The position numbers were made by a program, and so were the translations under genes. Shown here piece by piece: positions 20,137-29,321 of a stretch of DNA of 64,000 nt; position 1 is the first letter of the stretch, and the number at the start of each line of letters is the position of its first letter. The notes under the pieces are model-generated. The model was given only the letters and a program-made list of their open reading frames with translations. It was not told where the DNA came from and did no database searches. This DNA is from G963668435 sp963668435 (GTDB lineage Bacteria > Latescibacterota > Latescibacteria > Latescibacterales > Latescibacteraceae). The DNA lies in contig CAXXSC010000003.1 in NCBI GenBank assembly GCA_963668435.2, positions 124,001 through 188,000 on the forward strand, written 5' to 3'.

Positions 20137-20163
20137 CTCTCTATTTTCGTATTTTATAGAGAG
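20137..20163 (+). promoter_or_regulatory. Inverted repeat before the alpha-mannosidase gene
   Basis: CTCTCTAT and ATAGAGAG, a perfect eight-base inverted repeat around an 11-base AT-rich centre, just downstream of the candidate -10 element. The position fits an operator or a 5'-UTR hairpin. Confidence 0.4.
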
Positions 20164-20208
20164 TATTCGACGATCAAAATAAACACACAAAAAATAGACG
20201 AGGTCGCC

Positions 20209-23200
20209 ATGCGCCACGAGGTCCGATTTACCCTCAAGAAAATCGAAAAACGTCTGAAGCTGATCGAACCAATGCAGTACCGGAAACGCTCGGCAATCGC
20301 ACCGTTCCGTTTCACAACGCTGGACTCACCGCTTGCCGATCCGCCTGTTGCCATCGATATCGACGACAGCGGCTGGGACGTCATCGAGCCCCAGAGCTAT
20401 TGGGCGGGCTGGCTCACTAATTTTGCGATCAGGACGAAATTCGAGGTGCCTGCCGACTGGAAAGACGAGGAAGCGGTTGCTCTGTACCTGCCTATCGGCG
20501 ACTCGGGTGATTTCAGTCACCCCGAAACACTTGCCTATATCGACGGTGAGTCATACGCCGCATGTGACAGGAACCATGAGGAGATCATCCTGCCCGCGAA
20601 ATGGCGGAATGGTGCTGCGCACTCGCTGGCCCTTCACGGATGGACAGGGCTTGGCGGCGATTTCAAGCCGGTGATGGAGAAAACACGTCTGTTCATGCGC
20701 GAGTGCCAGGTTGTCGCCATCGACATGCCGACCCGCGATTTCATTGCCCTCGCTCGAGTGGCTGTGGGGACAGTCCAGTCGCTCGATGAGAACGAAACTG
20801 TCCGTCCGCGTCTCTTGAACGCCCTTGACGATGCATTCGCCGTGCTCGACACGCGCGAGCCGATAGCGGACGGGTTCTATGCCAGTGTCCCCGAGGCGCT
20901 GCGCATTCTCCGCGAGGGAGTTGACAAGGCTGGCGAGCCGCTGGACGCTACACTTACCGCGACAGGCCACGCCCATATCGATGTCGCCTGGCTGTGGACA
21001 CTGGGCCAGACACGCCGCAAGGTGGGCCGGACATTCCACACGCAGCTCAGGAACATGGAACAGCATCCGCATTTTCATTTCACGCAGAGCCAGCCGCAAC
21101 TTTACGATTATATGAAGAAAGACTATCCCGCCCTTTTCGAGGCGGTGAAAGAGCGTGTGAAAGAGGGGCGCTGGGAGATCATCGGCGGTATGTGGGTCGA
21201 GGCAGACTGTAATATCAGCGGGCCGGAGTCACTCGCACGTCAGTTCCTTCTCGGACGCTCATTTTTCAAAGAGCATTTCGGTGAGGGAGCGGATTCACCG
21301 GTGCTGTGGCTGCCCGATGTCTTTGGTTACTCATGGAGCATTCCACAACTTATCAGACTTGCCGGGTTGGAGTATTTCTTCACCATTAAAATCGGCTGGA
21401 ACCAGTACAACCGTCTGCCGTACGATTCGTTCTGGTGGCAGGGCATTGATGGCACAAGGGTTGTGACACATTTTTCGACAACGCCTGAGAAAACCGATCT
21501 CCCTGCTGGCATCAGCACATACAATGCCATGGCCACGCCTTACCAGGTGCACGGTTCATGGACACATTTCCAGCAAAAAGAGATCAAACAGGACCTCCTC
21601 ATGTCGTTCGGTTATGGTGACGGCGGCGGCGGTCCAACCCGTCAGATGCTCGAGAATACCCGTGAAATGGCGAATTTCCCCGGAATGCCGAAAGTCCAGA
21701 GCCGTCATGTGGGTGAGTTCTTCAAGGAGCTTGAAACCGAGCACGGCGATGAACTTCCCACCTGGAACGGCGAGCTCTATTTCGAACTTCACCGCGGCAC
21801 CTACACGACCCAGTCCCGCACCAAACGCGGCAACCGTAAGAGCGAATTCCGCCTGCACGACACGGAGTTCCTCGCCTCGCTGGCGCTGCAGCTCGATCCC
21901 GATTTCCAGTATCCTGCAAACGAGATCAGGCGCTGCTGGGAACTTTTATGCCTAAACCAGTTCCACGATATCATTCCCGGATCGAGCATTGCCCCGGTCT
22001 ACAAAGAGGCGCTTGAACAGTACGAGGATATCAAGTCAAGTACAGCTAAACTGACCGATCAGGCGCTGCAGACAATAGCGGCAGCTTCCGGCGGCGATGT
22101 GCTCGTGGTCAACCCGACATCGTTCACACAGAGCGCTCCGGTATTCCATGCGGGACAGGGGCCTTACTGCCAGGTGCTTGAGCGTCCTGACGGCGCCAAC
22201 GCTGTCGTTCAGGGTGTTGACGGCGGATGTCTGATCGATGTTGGCGAGATCAAGCCCTACAGCGTATTGCCTCTCAGTATGGGTGATGAGGCGGTCAGCC
22301 TCGAAAGCGGTCTCGAGGCGGGTGAGCGTTTCCTCGAAAATGACCTTGTTCGCGTGGAGATCGATGATAACGGTGACATCAGCCGCGTCTTCGACAAGAT
22401 TCGCAAGCGCGAGCTGCTCGTTCCCGGCGCGGTGGCTAACCAGTTTCAGGCATTCGAGGACCGTCCGCTTGAATGGGATGCCTGGGATATCGATATTTCC
22501 TACGATGACAAGATGTGGACCGCCGAGCCTGCAAGCTCGATCACCCTTGTCGAGGAAGGCCCGCTCCGAGCCACTATCGAGATAAAACGCCGAATTCTTA
22601 CCAGCGATTATACCCAGCGTATATCGCTCTACTATAACAGCCCGCGCGTTGATTTCAGAACGACAATCGATTGGCAGGAACGGCATATCCTGCTCAAGAC
22701 GGCGTTCCCGGTGGATATCCTGTCGCCGACCGCGCGTTTCGAGATCCAGTGGGGCAGTGTCGAACGCCCGACCCACCGTAATACCAGCTGGGACTGGGCT
22801 CGTTTCGAGACCTGCGCGCAGAAATGGGCCGATCTCTCCGAGGGTGATTACGGTGTCAGCCTCCTGAACGACTGCAAGTACGGCCACGATATCCACGGCA
22901 ATGTCATGCGCCTGAGCCTTTTGAGAAGCCCGTCAAATCCCGATCCCGAGGCGGATAAGGGACTGCAGGAATTCACGTACAGCCTTTTTCCGCATGACGG
23001 TGCCTGGGGCAAAGCCACCATCAGCGAGGCATACGCTCTCAACGATCCCGCATTGGTGGTTATCGGCAGTGTCGAGGGTTGCACAATGAAGAGCTGTAGT
23101 GAAACACCGTTCGTCGCATGCGATAACGAGAATATCGTTATCGAGACTGTCAAACGTGCCGAGGATGGCAACGGGTTCATTGTCCGCCTCTATGAGAGTA

Positions 23201-23370
23201 TGCGCAGGCGCGGAGACATAACAGTTTCCACGCTCTTCGATATCGAGTCGGCGGAAAAGACCAATCTCATGGAGGATTCCGGTGAGGGATTGAAGGCTGG
23301 CAAAAAATCGGTCACACTTCCCGTGCGGCCATTCGAGATTGTCTGTCTCAGGCTCGTGCCGAAAAACTGA
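20209..23370 (+). CDS. Alpha-mannosidase, glycoside hydrolase family 38
   Basis: 1053 residues, normal for bacterial GH38. It hydrolyses terminal alpha-mannosides using a Zn-dependent retaining mechanism. The catalytic domain shows TGHAHIDVAWLWTLGQTRRK (His256 and Asp258 as Zn ligands) and WLPDVFGYSWSIPQL, with Asp370 as the likely nucleophile. GRWEIIGGMWVEADCNISG is the conserved block between. NQFHDIIPGSSIAPVY near 583-600 is the second conserved region with the distal Zn His, and the C-terminal half is beta-rich. No signal peptide is seen, so it is probably cytoplasmic. GAGG precedes the ATG by about five bases. The nearby gmd gene also uses a mannose-based substrate, but no operon link exists. 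Confidence 0.95.
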   Translation: MRHEVRFTLKKIEKRLKLIEPMQYRKRSAIAPFRFTTLDSPLADPPVAIDIDDSGWDVIEPQSYWAGWLTNFAIRTKFEVPADWKDEEAVALYLPIGDSGDFSHPETLAYIDGESYAACDRNHEEIILPAKWRNGAAHSLALHGWTGLGGDFKPVMEKTRLFMRECQVVAIDMPTRDFIALARVAVGTVQSLDENETVRPRLLNALDDAFAVLDTREPIADGFYASVPEALRILREGVDKAGEPLDATLTATGHAHIDVAWLWTLGQTRRKVGRTFHTQLRNMEQHPHFHFTQSQPQLYDYMKKDYPALFEAVKERVKEGRWEIIGGMWVEADCNISGPESLARQFLLGRSFFKEHFGEGADSPVLWLPDVFGYSWSIPQLIRLAGLEYFFTIKIGWNQYNRLPYDSFWWQGIDGTRVVTHFSTTPEKTDLPAGISTYNAMATPYQVHGSWTHFQQKEIKQDLLMSFGYGDGGGGPTRQMLENTREMANFPGMPKVQSRHVGEFFKELETEHGDELPTWNGELYFELHRGTYTTQSRTKRGNRKSEFRLHDTEFLASLALQLDPDFQYPANEIRRCWELLCLNQFHDIIPGSSIAPVYKEALEQYEDIKSSTAKLTDQALQTIAAASGGDVLVVNPTSFTQSAPVFHAGQGPYCQVLERPDGANAVVQGVDGGCLIDVGEIKPYSVLPLSMGDEAVSLESGLEAGERFLENDLVRVEIDDNGDISRVFDKIRKRELLVPGAVANQFQAFEDRPLEWDAWDIDISYDDKMWTAEPASSITLVEEGPLRATIEIKRRILTSDYTQRISLYYNSPRVDFRTTIDWQERHILLKTAFPVDILSPTARFEIQWGSVERPTHRNTSWDWARFETCAQKWADLSEGDYGVSLLNDCKYGHDIHGNVMRLSLLRSPSNPDPEADKGLQEFTYSLFPHDGAWGKATISEAYALNDPALVVIGSVEGCTMKSCSETPFVACDNENIVIETVKRAEDGNGFIVRLYESMRRRGDITVSTLFDIESAEKTNLMEDSGEGLKAGKKSVTLPVRPFEIVCLRLVPKN

Positions 23371-23422
23371 GCCACCATCAGTTCTTATTTTGGAATTGAT
23401 GACATGTTGCTTGAAAGAACAG

Positions 23423-23463
23423 AAAAGCCCCCGGTCTATAAATGACAGGGGGCTTTTTTTTTG
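23423..23463. terminator. Bidirectional terminator
   Basis: AAGCCCCC and GGGGGCTT form the stem, with nine T after it on the plus strand and A-rich sequence before it. It ends the alpha-mannosidase transcript and may serve the converging aminotransferase gene. Confidence 0.85.
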
Positions 23464-23613
23464 ATATTTGCTGATTTCCGCTGGAGACAGATCACAATAG
23501 CGGCTGAATTCGTTCATGAATAAACGGCTGTTTCAGCATTTAAGCCCTTGAGAGGATGGACGTACGCCGCAAAAATCACAATATACGTTTTCAGACTCAC
23601 TGCATTTCACATG

Positions 23614-24819
23614 CTATTTAGCGAGCTCCTCTTTAACCGCGCCTGCAAGACGTTTCACGCCCTCGGCAATGACATCCTCGGTCGGCAGCGAGAAACAGAG
23701 CCTGATATGACCGTGATGCTGCTGGTTCAGATAGAAGAACTTGCCGGTGAAATACATGATCTTGTTCTTCACCGATGTCTGGAACAGGCTGTCGATATCC
23801 AGACTTTCCGGCATGGTGAGCCAGACATAGAAACCACCGTGGGCGGGAGTCCAGCTGACCTCCTCCGGCATGGTCTCTTCAAGTGCGCCGATCATGGCGT
23901 CGCGGCGGCTCTTGTAGCTGGTGATCAGGCGTGTGATATGGCTGTCGAGGAAATTGTCCTTGTGAAGTTCCGCCATGATTTCCTGATTGATCAGTGGCGA
24001 GCCGACATCGATCATCGGGCGGCACATGTTCCAGGTGGCAACCAGCTCGTCCGGAACGACTGCCCAGCCGACACGGAAGCCCGGAGCGACCAGTTTCGAG
24101 AAACTGCCGAGATACAGTACATTGCCGGTGGTGTCATAGGCCTTGATCGCGGTCTGATCGACATCATCGTAGAGGAGTTCGCTGTAGGCGTCGTCCTCGA
24201 CAACATACGTGTTGTATTCCTCGGCGATCTCGGTCAGCTCTTTCCGCCGTTCCTGCGAGATCATGATGCCCGCCGGATTGTGGTAGTTTGACATGACATA
24301 GATCATCTTGGGATGAACGCCGTCCTTTTTCAGTTTCTCCAGCGTGTCCCTGAGAATATCGGTCCTGATACCGTCGTTGTCGATGGGCACCTCGACCAGG
24401 TTGAAATTCGAGTTTTTGATCGAATCGAGTGTTCCCATGAATGTGGGGGCCTCGATGATCATTGTATCGCCGGGATTCATCAGCATGCGGGTGACAGCGT
24501 CCATTGCCTGCTGCGATCCCGAGGTCATCACGATATTGTCGGCGGTTATGTTGGTCACACCGCGTTTTTTCATACGGTAAAGCACGGCCTCGCGGCAGTT
24601 CTGCTGACCGCTTGGGGGACCATAGGGGAATATCTGCTGAGGACGGTCTTTGATCAGGTAGGAGAGTATCTCCTCGATCTTTTCCGCCGGATAGGATTCA
24701 GGAAATGGGACGCCAGCCGCGAGACTGAGCATGCCCGGTTCGCGGGCAACTCTGAGGATTTCCGAGATGTCCGACTGGCGGAGCCCCTCGGCCCAGTGAG
24801 AATAACGGAACTGTGACAC
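23614..24819 (-). CDS. PLP-dependent aminotransferase, class I/II (LysN/2-aminoadipate type)
   Basis: 401 residues, fold type I. MTSGSQQAMDAVTRML is the phosphate-side block, SNYHNPAGIMIS and VVEDDAYSELLYDD the substrate and Asp motifs, and GSFSKLVAPGFRVGW holds the PLP-binding Lys. FYVWLTMPESLDI and HIRLCFS (with the carboxylate-binding Arg) close the domain. This branch covers 2-aminoadipate, aromatic and branched-chain aminotransferases. It would supply the arylpyruvates or branched 2-oxoacids used by IorAB. The start is GTG at 24819 with AAAGGAG nine bases upstream. It is alone on this strand between the paaK gene and the converging mannosidase. Confidence 0.9.
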   Translation of the reverse strand: MSQFRYSHWAEGLRQSDISEILRVAREPGMLSLAAGVPFPESYPAEKIEEILSYLIKDRPQQIFPYGPPSGQQNCREAVLYRMKKRGVTNITADNIVMTSGSQQAMDAVTRMLMNPGDTMIIEAPTFMGTLDSIKNSNFNLVEVPIDNDGIRTDILRDTLEKLKKDGVHPKMIYVMSNYHNPAGIMISQERRKELTEIAEEYNTYVVEDDAYSELLYDDVDQTAIKAYDTTGNVLYLGSFSKLVAPGFRVGWAVVPDELVATWNMCRPMIDVGSPLINQEIMAELHKDNFLDSHITRLITSYKSRRDAMIGALEETMPEEVSWTPAHGGFYVWLTMPESLDIDSLFQTSVKNKIMYFTGKFFYLNQQHHGHIRLCFSLPTEDVIAEGVKRLAGAVKEELAK

Positions 24820-24937
24820 GGTTATTTTCTCCTTTCAAAGAGAAAGAGCTTTACAATTCAAATGGAAAATCAAATATAATAATCGATATTAAGACAATTA
24901 AGCGAATCTCAAGACAGTATCCTCAGTTGAAACTTTT

Positions 24938-24963
24938 CATTCACCTCTGCCCTGAAAGTGCCC
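24938..24963 (+). repeat. Short direct repeat, copy 1
   Basis: Reads CATTCACCTCTGCCCTGAAA then GTGCCC. It is nearly identical to the copy at 25026, differing at a few central bases. It lies between the aminotransferase start and the end of paaK copy 3. Confidence 0.5.
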
Positions 24964-25025
24964 GTGTGCTGATCCCACCGTGGTAGCGCAAGGTCGTGAA
25001 ACATCCTTACGCGGATGAACTGGCA

Positions 25026-25051
25026 CATTCACCTCTGACTGAAAAGTGCCC
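25026..25051 (+). repeat. Short direct repeat, copy 2
   Basis: Reads CATTCACCTCTGACTGAAAA then GTGCCC, 88 bases after copy 1. GGCAC just before it and GTGCC at its end could form a small hairpin after paaK copy 3. Confidence 0.5.
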
Positions 25052-25062
25052 TCCGGCACCAC

Positions 25063-26370
25063 CTACATTTGGCGCCTGTCGATTACACGTTTGGCTTTGC
25101 CCATGGAGCGCTCGATCGTTTTTGGTTCGACAAGGGTGACTTTGACACCGATACCGAGAACGCTGTTGATCTTGCTGGTAACATGCTCTTGGAAGCCTTT
25201 CATTCTTTTCATCTCGTCGGTGAACATCTCAGGTGAAACCTCGACCTTGACCTCGAGCGTGTCCAGAGTGCCCTTGCGGTCGACAATGAGCTCGTAATGC
25301 GGTTCGGCTCCCTTGATTTTCATGAGCACTTCCTCGATCTGGCTTGGGAAGACGTTGACGCCGCGGATGATCAGCATATCGTCGTTGCGGCCGCTGATTC
25401 GCGACATACGCTTAAGAGTCCTGCCGCATGCGCAGGGGCCCTCGATGAAATTGGTAATGTCGTGAGTGCGGTAGCGAAGCATCGGCAGCGCTTCCTTGCT
25501 GAGCGTGGTAAATACCAGTTCGCCCCTGTCACCGTCCTTGACCGGCTCGAATGTTTCGGGATCGAGGATTTCCGGGAAGAAATGGTCCTCGTTGATATGA
25601 TGACCTTTCTTTTCCAGGCATTCGCCGGAGACACCGGGCCCGGTGATCTCGGAAAGCCCGTAATTATCAGTCGCCGTTATCTTGAGACGGTTCTCGATCT
25701 GGTCGCGCATAGCCTCCGACCAGGGCTCGCCGCCAAAAAGGCCCACACGAAGCGGTGATTTTTCAAAATCGATGCCCATTTCCTCGCCGACTTCTGCGAT
25801 ATGAAGCGCGTAGGAGGGGGTACAGATCAGCACGGTGCTGTTGAAATCCTGCATGAGCATGAGCTGGCGCGAGGTGTTGCCCGAGGAGGCCGGGATCACC
25901 GAGGCACCGCAGAGCTCGCAGCCGTAATGAAGCCCGAATCCACCAGTAAAGAGACCATAGCCGAACGCGATCTGAACCGTGTCGCCGTCAGAAACACCGG
26001 CAGCTGTAACGAGGCGGGCCACATTTTCGGTCCAGTTGTTGAGATCGGAGCGGGTGTAGCCGACAACCGTGGGCTTGCCGGTGGTTCCCGAGGAGGCGTG
26101 GATGCGCACCAGTTCGTTTCTCGGTACCGCGAACAGGCCGAAAGGATAGTTATCGCGCAGGTCGCTCTTATTGGTGAACGGAAGGCGCCTGATATCGTCC
26201 AGTGTTTTTATATCGTCGGGCCTGACACCGGTATCGTCCATTTTTTTCCGGTAAAACGGTACACGGTAGTACGCCCGCATGACAGTGTCCTGAAGGCGCC
26301 GGAGCTGAAGTTCCCGAAGCTCCCCGCGGTCCATTGTTTCGTATTTCGGGCTGAAAATCCTGTGAGACAT
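25063..26370 (-). CDS. paaK: Phenylacetate-CoA ligase, copy 3 (AMP-forming)
   Basis: 435 residues. Motifs are HASSGTTGKPTVVGY (P-loop), NYGLSEITGPGV (A5), RYRTHDITNF (A7) and CACGRTLKRMSRI, with the catalytic Lys in RSMGKAKRVIDRR. By eye it is closer to copy 1 (LRDNYPFGLFA, IRGVNVFPSQIEEVL, shared C-terminus) than to copy 2. It is monocistronic: gmd lies upstream on the same strand beyond a 433-base gap, and the aminotransferase is downstream. GAGGGG lies about seven bases before the ATG. Substrate unknown. Confidence 0.93.
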   Translation of the reverse strand: MSHRIFSPKYETMDRGELRELQLRRLQDTVMRAYYRVPFYRKKMDDTGVRPDDIKTLDDIRRLPFTNKSDLRDNYPFGLFAVPRNELVRIHASSGTTGKPTVVGYTRSDLNNWTENVARLVTAAGVSDGDTVQIAFGYGLFTGGFGLHYGCELCGASVIPASSGNTSRQLMLMQDFNSTVLICTPSYALHIAEVGEEMGIDFEKSPLRVGLFGGEPWSEAMRDQIENRLKITATDNYGLSEITGPGVSGECLEKKGHHINEDHFFPEILDPETFEPVKDGDRGELVFTTLSKEALPMLRYRTHDITNFIEGPCACGRTLKRMSRISGRNDDMLIIRGVNVFPSQIEEVLMKIKGAEPHYELIVDRKGTLDTLEVKVEVSPEMFTDEMKRMKGFQEHVTSKINSVLGIGVKVTLVEPKTIERSMGKAKRVIDRRQM

Positions 26371-26803
26371 GCCGCTTCCCCTCGCTCTGCGTTGTATGTA
26401 ATGTTAAGAATTCATTTTCACAGTTAGAAAATGCTAACATAATTAACATAATAATGTATCATCCGACGCAACGATTTCAAAGGAAAATGTCAGCGGCATC
26501 GGCGGATGCTTTTCGTTTCTGTGAGGGTTGTACAGACATTTTGGACAAAGATACTTCGCGACTTTGTCCTTCGATTGTGAGATCACCTGGTAAGATTGTC
26601 TGAACGGCTGATGGAAAGATAACCCCCTGTCGTTTAACGACAGGGGGTCTTCCGCTGATCCCACAAGCCAGCGTTGTCGTCGCAATGACAACAGCGGTTC
26701 ACTCTGCACATCCCCATCAGACCCAAAAGGGCCCGCCGACCCCGGTTCTTTCCGCAAAGTATCTGTCAGTCTTTTCTCCTGCGTCCTGTTCCTTGCTTCT
26801 TAA
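26371..26803. other. Intergenic region between paaK copy 3 and gmd
   Basis: 433 bases with no convincing gene. It contains a perfect hairpin at 26622-26648 and, on the minus strand near 26675-26695, TGTCATTGCGACGACAACG, which resembles the GTCATTGCGA-type intergenic repeat of many environmental bacteria. The rest is featureless. Confidence 0.5.
26622..26648. repeat. Perfect 11-base palindromic hairpin
   Basis: ACCCCCTGTCG and CGACAGGGGGT around a TTTAA loop. It could terminate gmd transcription on the minus strand, though only a weak T-rich stretch follows. It could also be part of an intergenic repeat element. Confidence 0.6.
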
Positions 26804-27781
26804 TCAGCTTTTGAGACGTTCGTAGTCGGCGCGGACCATTTCCTTGACAAGCTTCTCGAAACGGATGATTGGTTCCCAGCCGAGGAACTTTTTAGCTTTT
26901 GAGGCGTCACCAACAAGAAGCTCAACTTCGCTCGGACGTTTGAAACGGTCGTCAACTTCCACATAATCGTTATAGTCGAGGTCGAGTTCGGCGAACGCAA
27001 GCTCGCAGAACTCCCTGACCGAGTGCGTTTCGCCAGTGGCGATAACAAAATCCTCGGGGCTGTCGATCTGGAGCATCTGATGCATCATGGTGACATATTC
27101 ACGGCTGTGGCCCCAGTCACGGCGGGCGTCGAGATTGCCGAGCACGAGCCTGTCAGCGAGACCGAGTTTGATCCGTGCCGCATGGGAACTGATCTTGCGG
27201 GTTACGAACTCGAAACCGCGGCGGGGCGATTCGTGGTTGAACAGGATGCCGGAGGCGGCGAACATCTCGTACGCCTCGCGGTAGTTGCGTGTGAGATCAA
27301 ATCCCGATACTTTCGAGATACCGTAGGGTGAACGCGGATGGAAGCGGGTTGATTCCGACTGCGGTGACTCGGTCACTTTCCCGAACATTTCAGATGAGCC
27401 CGCGAAATAAAAACGGCATTCGGGCGCGATTTCCCTGAGTGCCGACAAGGCATTGAGCGTGCCGAAAATATTGACGTTCAGTGTGGAGAATGAGTCCTCA
27501 AAACTCTCCGCCACAAAACTTTGTGCAGCGAGATGGTAGAATTCGTCCGGACGGACAATCGAGACAACGCGGTACATGCTGGCGTAATTCTCGATCTGTC
27601 CTGAATGAATGGTGATTCTGTCGAGGATGTGGACGATACGGCTCATGCGGTTAGACGGGTCCTCGATAGCCGCGCGGCGGACAATACCGTGGACCTCGTA
27701 GCCGAGTGAGAGCAGGTGTTCGGCAAGGTAACTTCCGTCCTGGCCGGTGATTCCGGTGATAAGGGCTGTTTTTTGTGCCAT
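26804..27781 (-). CDS. gmd: GDP-mannose 4,6-dehydratase
   Basis: Short-chain dehydrogenase that converts GDP-mannose to GDP-4-keto-6-deoxymannose, the first step to GDP-fucose or GDP-rhamnose. 325 residues from the ATG at 27781; a start at 27865 would add 28 non-homologous residues, and AGAGG lies before the ATG. NAD(P)-binding GITGQDGSYLAEHLL opens the protein, with IVRRAA after it. The catalytic residues are in FAGSSEMFG (Ser/Glu) and SPYGISKVSG (YxxxK), and NLDARRDWGHSREYV is diagnostic of this family. No GDP-fucose synthase or rmd is beside it, so the end product is unknown. Confidence 0.93.
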   Translation of the reverse strand: MAQKTALITGITGQDGSYLAEHLLSLGYEVHGIVRRAAIEDPSNRMSRIVHILDRITIHSGQIENYASMYRVVSIVRPDEFYHLAAQSFVAESFEDSFSTLNVNIFGTLNALSALREIAPECRFYFAGSSEMFGKVTESPQSESTRFHPRSPYGISKVSGFDLTRNYREAYEMFAASGILFNHESPRRGFEFVTRKISSHAARIKLGLADRLVLGNLDARRDWGHSREYVTMMHQMLQIDSPEDFVIATGETHSVREFCELAFAELDLDYNDYVEVDDRFKRPSEVELLVGDASKAKKFLGWEPIIRFEKLVKEMVRADYERLKS

Positions 27782-27966
27782 GTATTTTACGCCTCTGCTG
27801 GTGAATGCCATAATATGTAGTAATAAGATGAAGTGCCCGTAGTCGAAAGTCAACCGAAGAGTCATGTAAATACAATACTTTTCCCTTGCGTCAGGGCTCT
27901 TTTTTTTGAATATTTTTCAAACCCATTTATCACAATCAACATCATCTTCCGAATGAAGGGAGCGGC

Positions 27967-29067
27967 ATGAATACTCTTTATCGCATCTGTCTCGGTATCG
28001 CGGGACTTGCACTTCTCGGTGTGGTCGTAATGCTGGTCATTGGCAAGGGCGCGGCTACCGGTCCTCTGGCAGTCACACTTTTCGTTGCGTTGGCGTTCGG
28101 TATACGTTCGACCCCGCTTAAGGGACTTTCCTTTACCGTCTGGATTTTTGCGTCAGTGACAACCTCGATGTTCTATCCGGCTTATTTCCAGGAGCTTGGC
28201 GGTTTTCAGCTGAAAAAGCTCATCGTTCCCCTGATGCAGATCATCATGTTCGGTATGGGTACCGCCATGAGCATCAAGGACTTTGTCGGCGTTATCAAGA
28301 TGCCGAAAGGTGTGCTTGTCGGTATTATCTGCCAGTTCACCATTATGCCGTTCGTTGGTCTGGCGCTTGCGAAAACTTTCGGTTTCCCGCCTGAGATCGC
28401 TGCCGGTGTCATCCTTATCGGTTCTTCACCCTGCGGCCTTGCGTCGAACGTGATGAACTATATTGCCGGTTCCAACCTCGCACTCGCAGTGACTCTGACT
28501 GCAGTTGCGACACTGCTTGCTCCCATCATGACACCTCTCATGATGAAACTTCTTGCCGGTACCATGGTCGAGATCGTTTTTGCCAAGATGATGTGGGATG
28601 TTATCAAGATGGTCATCATCCCCATCGCTGCCGGCCTTATTTTCAACAAGGTCGCTCATGGTCGCGCTAAATGGCTTGACAAGACCATGCCTATCGTTTC
28701 CATGGTTGGTATCGCATACATCATCACCATCATTACCGCTGCTGGCCGTGACAACCTGCTTGCTATCGGTATTCCTCTTGTTGTTGCCGCTGTCCTTCAC
28801 AATACTCTCGGTTACATCTTCGGTTACTGGGGAAGCCGTCTGTCCGGTCTGGATCAGCGTTCATGCCGTACAATCGCCATTGAGGTCGGCCTCCAGAATG
28901 GTGGTCTCGCATCCGGCCTGGCTTTGTCCATGGGTAAGGTCGCGACAGTCGGTCTCGCACCCGCTGTCTTCGGTCCCTGGATGAATATTTCCGGTTCCGC
29001 TCTCGCCAACTGGTGGCGAGGACATGGTGTTACCGATGGATCAGACAAGATCGATATGAGCGAGTAA
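27967..29067 (+). CDS. BASS-family sodium/organic anion symporter
   Basis: 366 residues with about nine or ten membrane segments. MPFVGLALAKTFGFPPEIAAGVILIGSSPCGLASNVMNYIAGSNLAL (about 118-164) holds the bile acid:sodium symporter core motif. A second block is AIEVGLQNGGLASGLALSM (about 300-318). Relatives move bile acids, pyruvate, pantothenate or 2-oxo acids with Na+, and a 2-oxoacid or carboxylate would suit the surrounding metabolism. GGGAG lies five bases before the ATG. It is divergent from gmd and followed by a strong terminator. Confidence 0.9.
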   Translation: MNTLYRICLGIAGLALLGVVVMLVIGKGAATGPLAVTLFVALAFGIRSTPLKGLSFTVWIFASVTTSMFYPAYFQELGGFQLKKLIVPLMQIIMFGMGTAMSIKDFVGVIKMPKGVLVGIICQFTIMPFVGLALAKTFGFPPEIAAGVILIGSSPCGLASNVMNYIAGSNLALAVTLTAVATLLAPIMTPLMMKLLAGTMVEIVFAKMMWDVIKMVIIPIAAGLIFNKVAHGRAKWLDKTMPIVSMVGIAYIITIITAAGRDNLLAIGIPLVVAAVLHNTLGYIFGYWGSRLSGLDQRSCRTIAIEVGLQNGGLASGLALSMGKVATVGLAPAVFGPWMNISGSALANWWRGHGVTDGSDKIDMSE

Positions 29068-29094
29068 CGAGAACAATCATACTCGCCGAATAGC

Positions 29095-29127
29095 AAAGGC
29101 CGTGGATCAGTCCACGGCCTTTTTTTA
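29095..29127 (+). terminator. Intrinsic terminator after the BASS transporter
   Basis: Perfect 12-base stem AAAGGCCGTGGA / TCCACGGCCTTT with a TCAG loop and a T tract, 28 bases after the stop codon. Confidence 0.95.
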
Positions 29128-29321
29128 TTGGGAAATATCGTTCATGAAGACACTTTTTGCCGGAATTATTTTCCATGTTCCAGCTGGCCCGGAACATCCG
29201 GTTAATGCAGTGGTGTGCTTGTAATGATTTGTGTGGCAATGCGATAAGGAAATGTTAGCTGTGTTTTTCATTTCTGGCATCACTCTTGCACTATACAGAT
29301 GCCAGAAAGGAGAACCAGACA

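Larger units (their letters stand above)
19684..20208. other. Divergent intergenic region, livK / alpha-mannosidase
   Basis: 525 bases between oppositely oriented genes. It holds the livK promoter on the minus strand and, on the plus strand, a possible mannosidase promoter and inverted repeat. I see no coding potential in 19800-20090. Confidence 0.6.

Noticed and set aside
26443..26757. Minus-strand open frame of 104 codons in the paaK-gmd gap, with a CPKC motif
   Set aside because: It reads through a perfect hairpin and a repeat-like sequence, has no ribosome site and looks like a chance frame.
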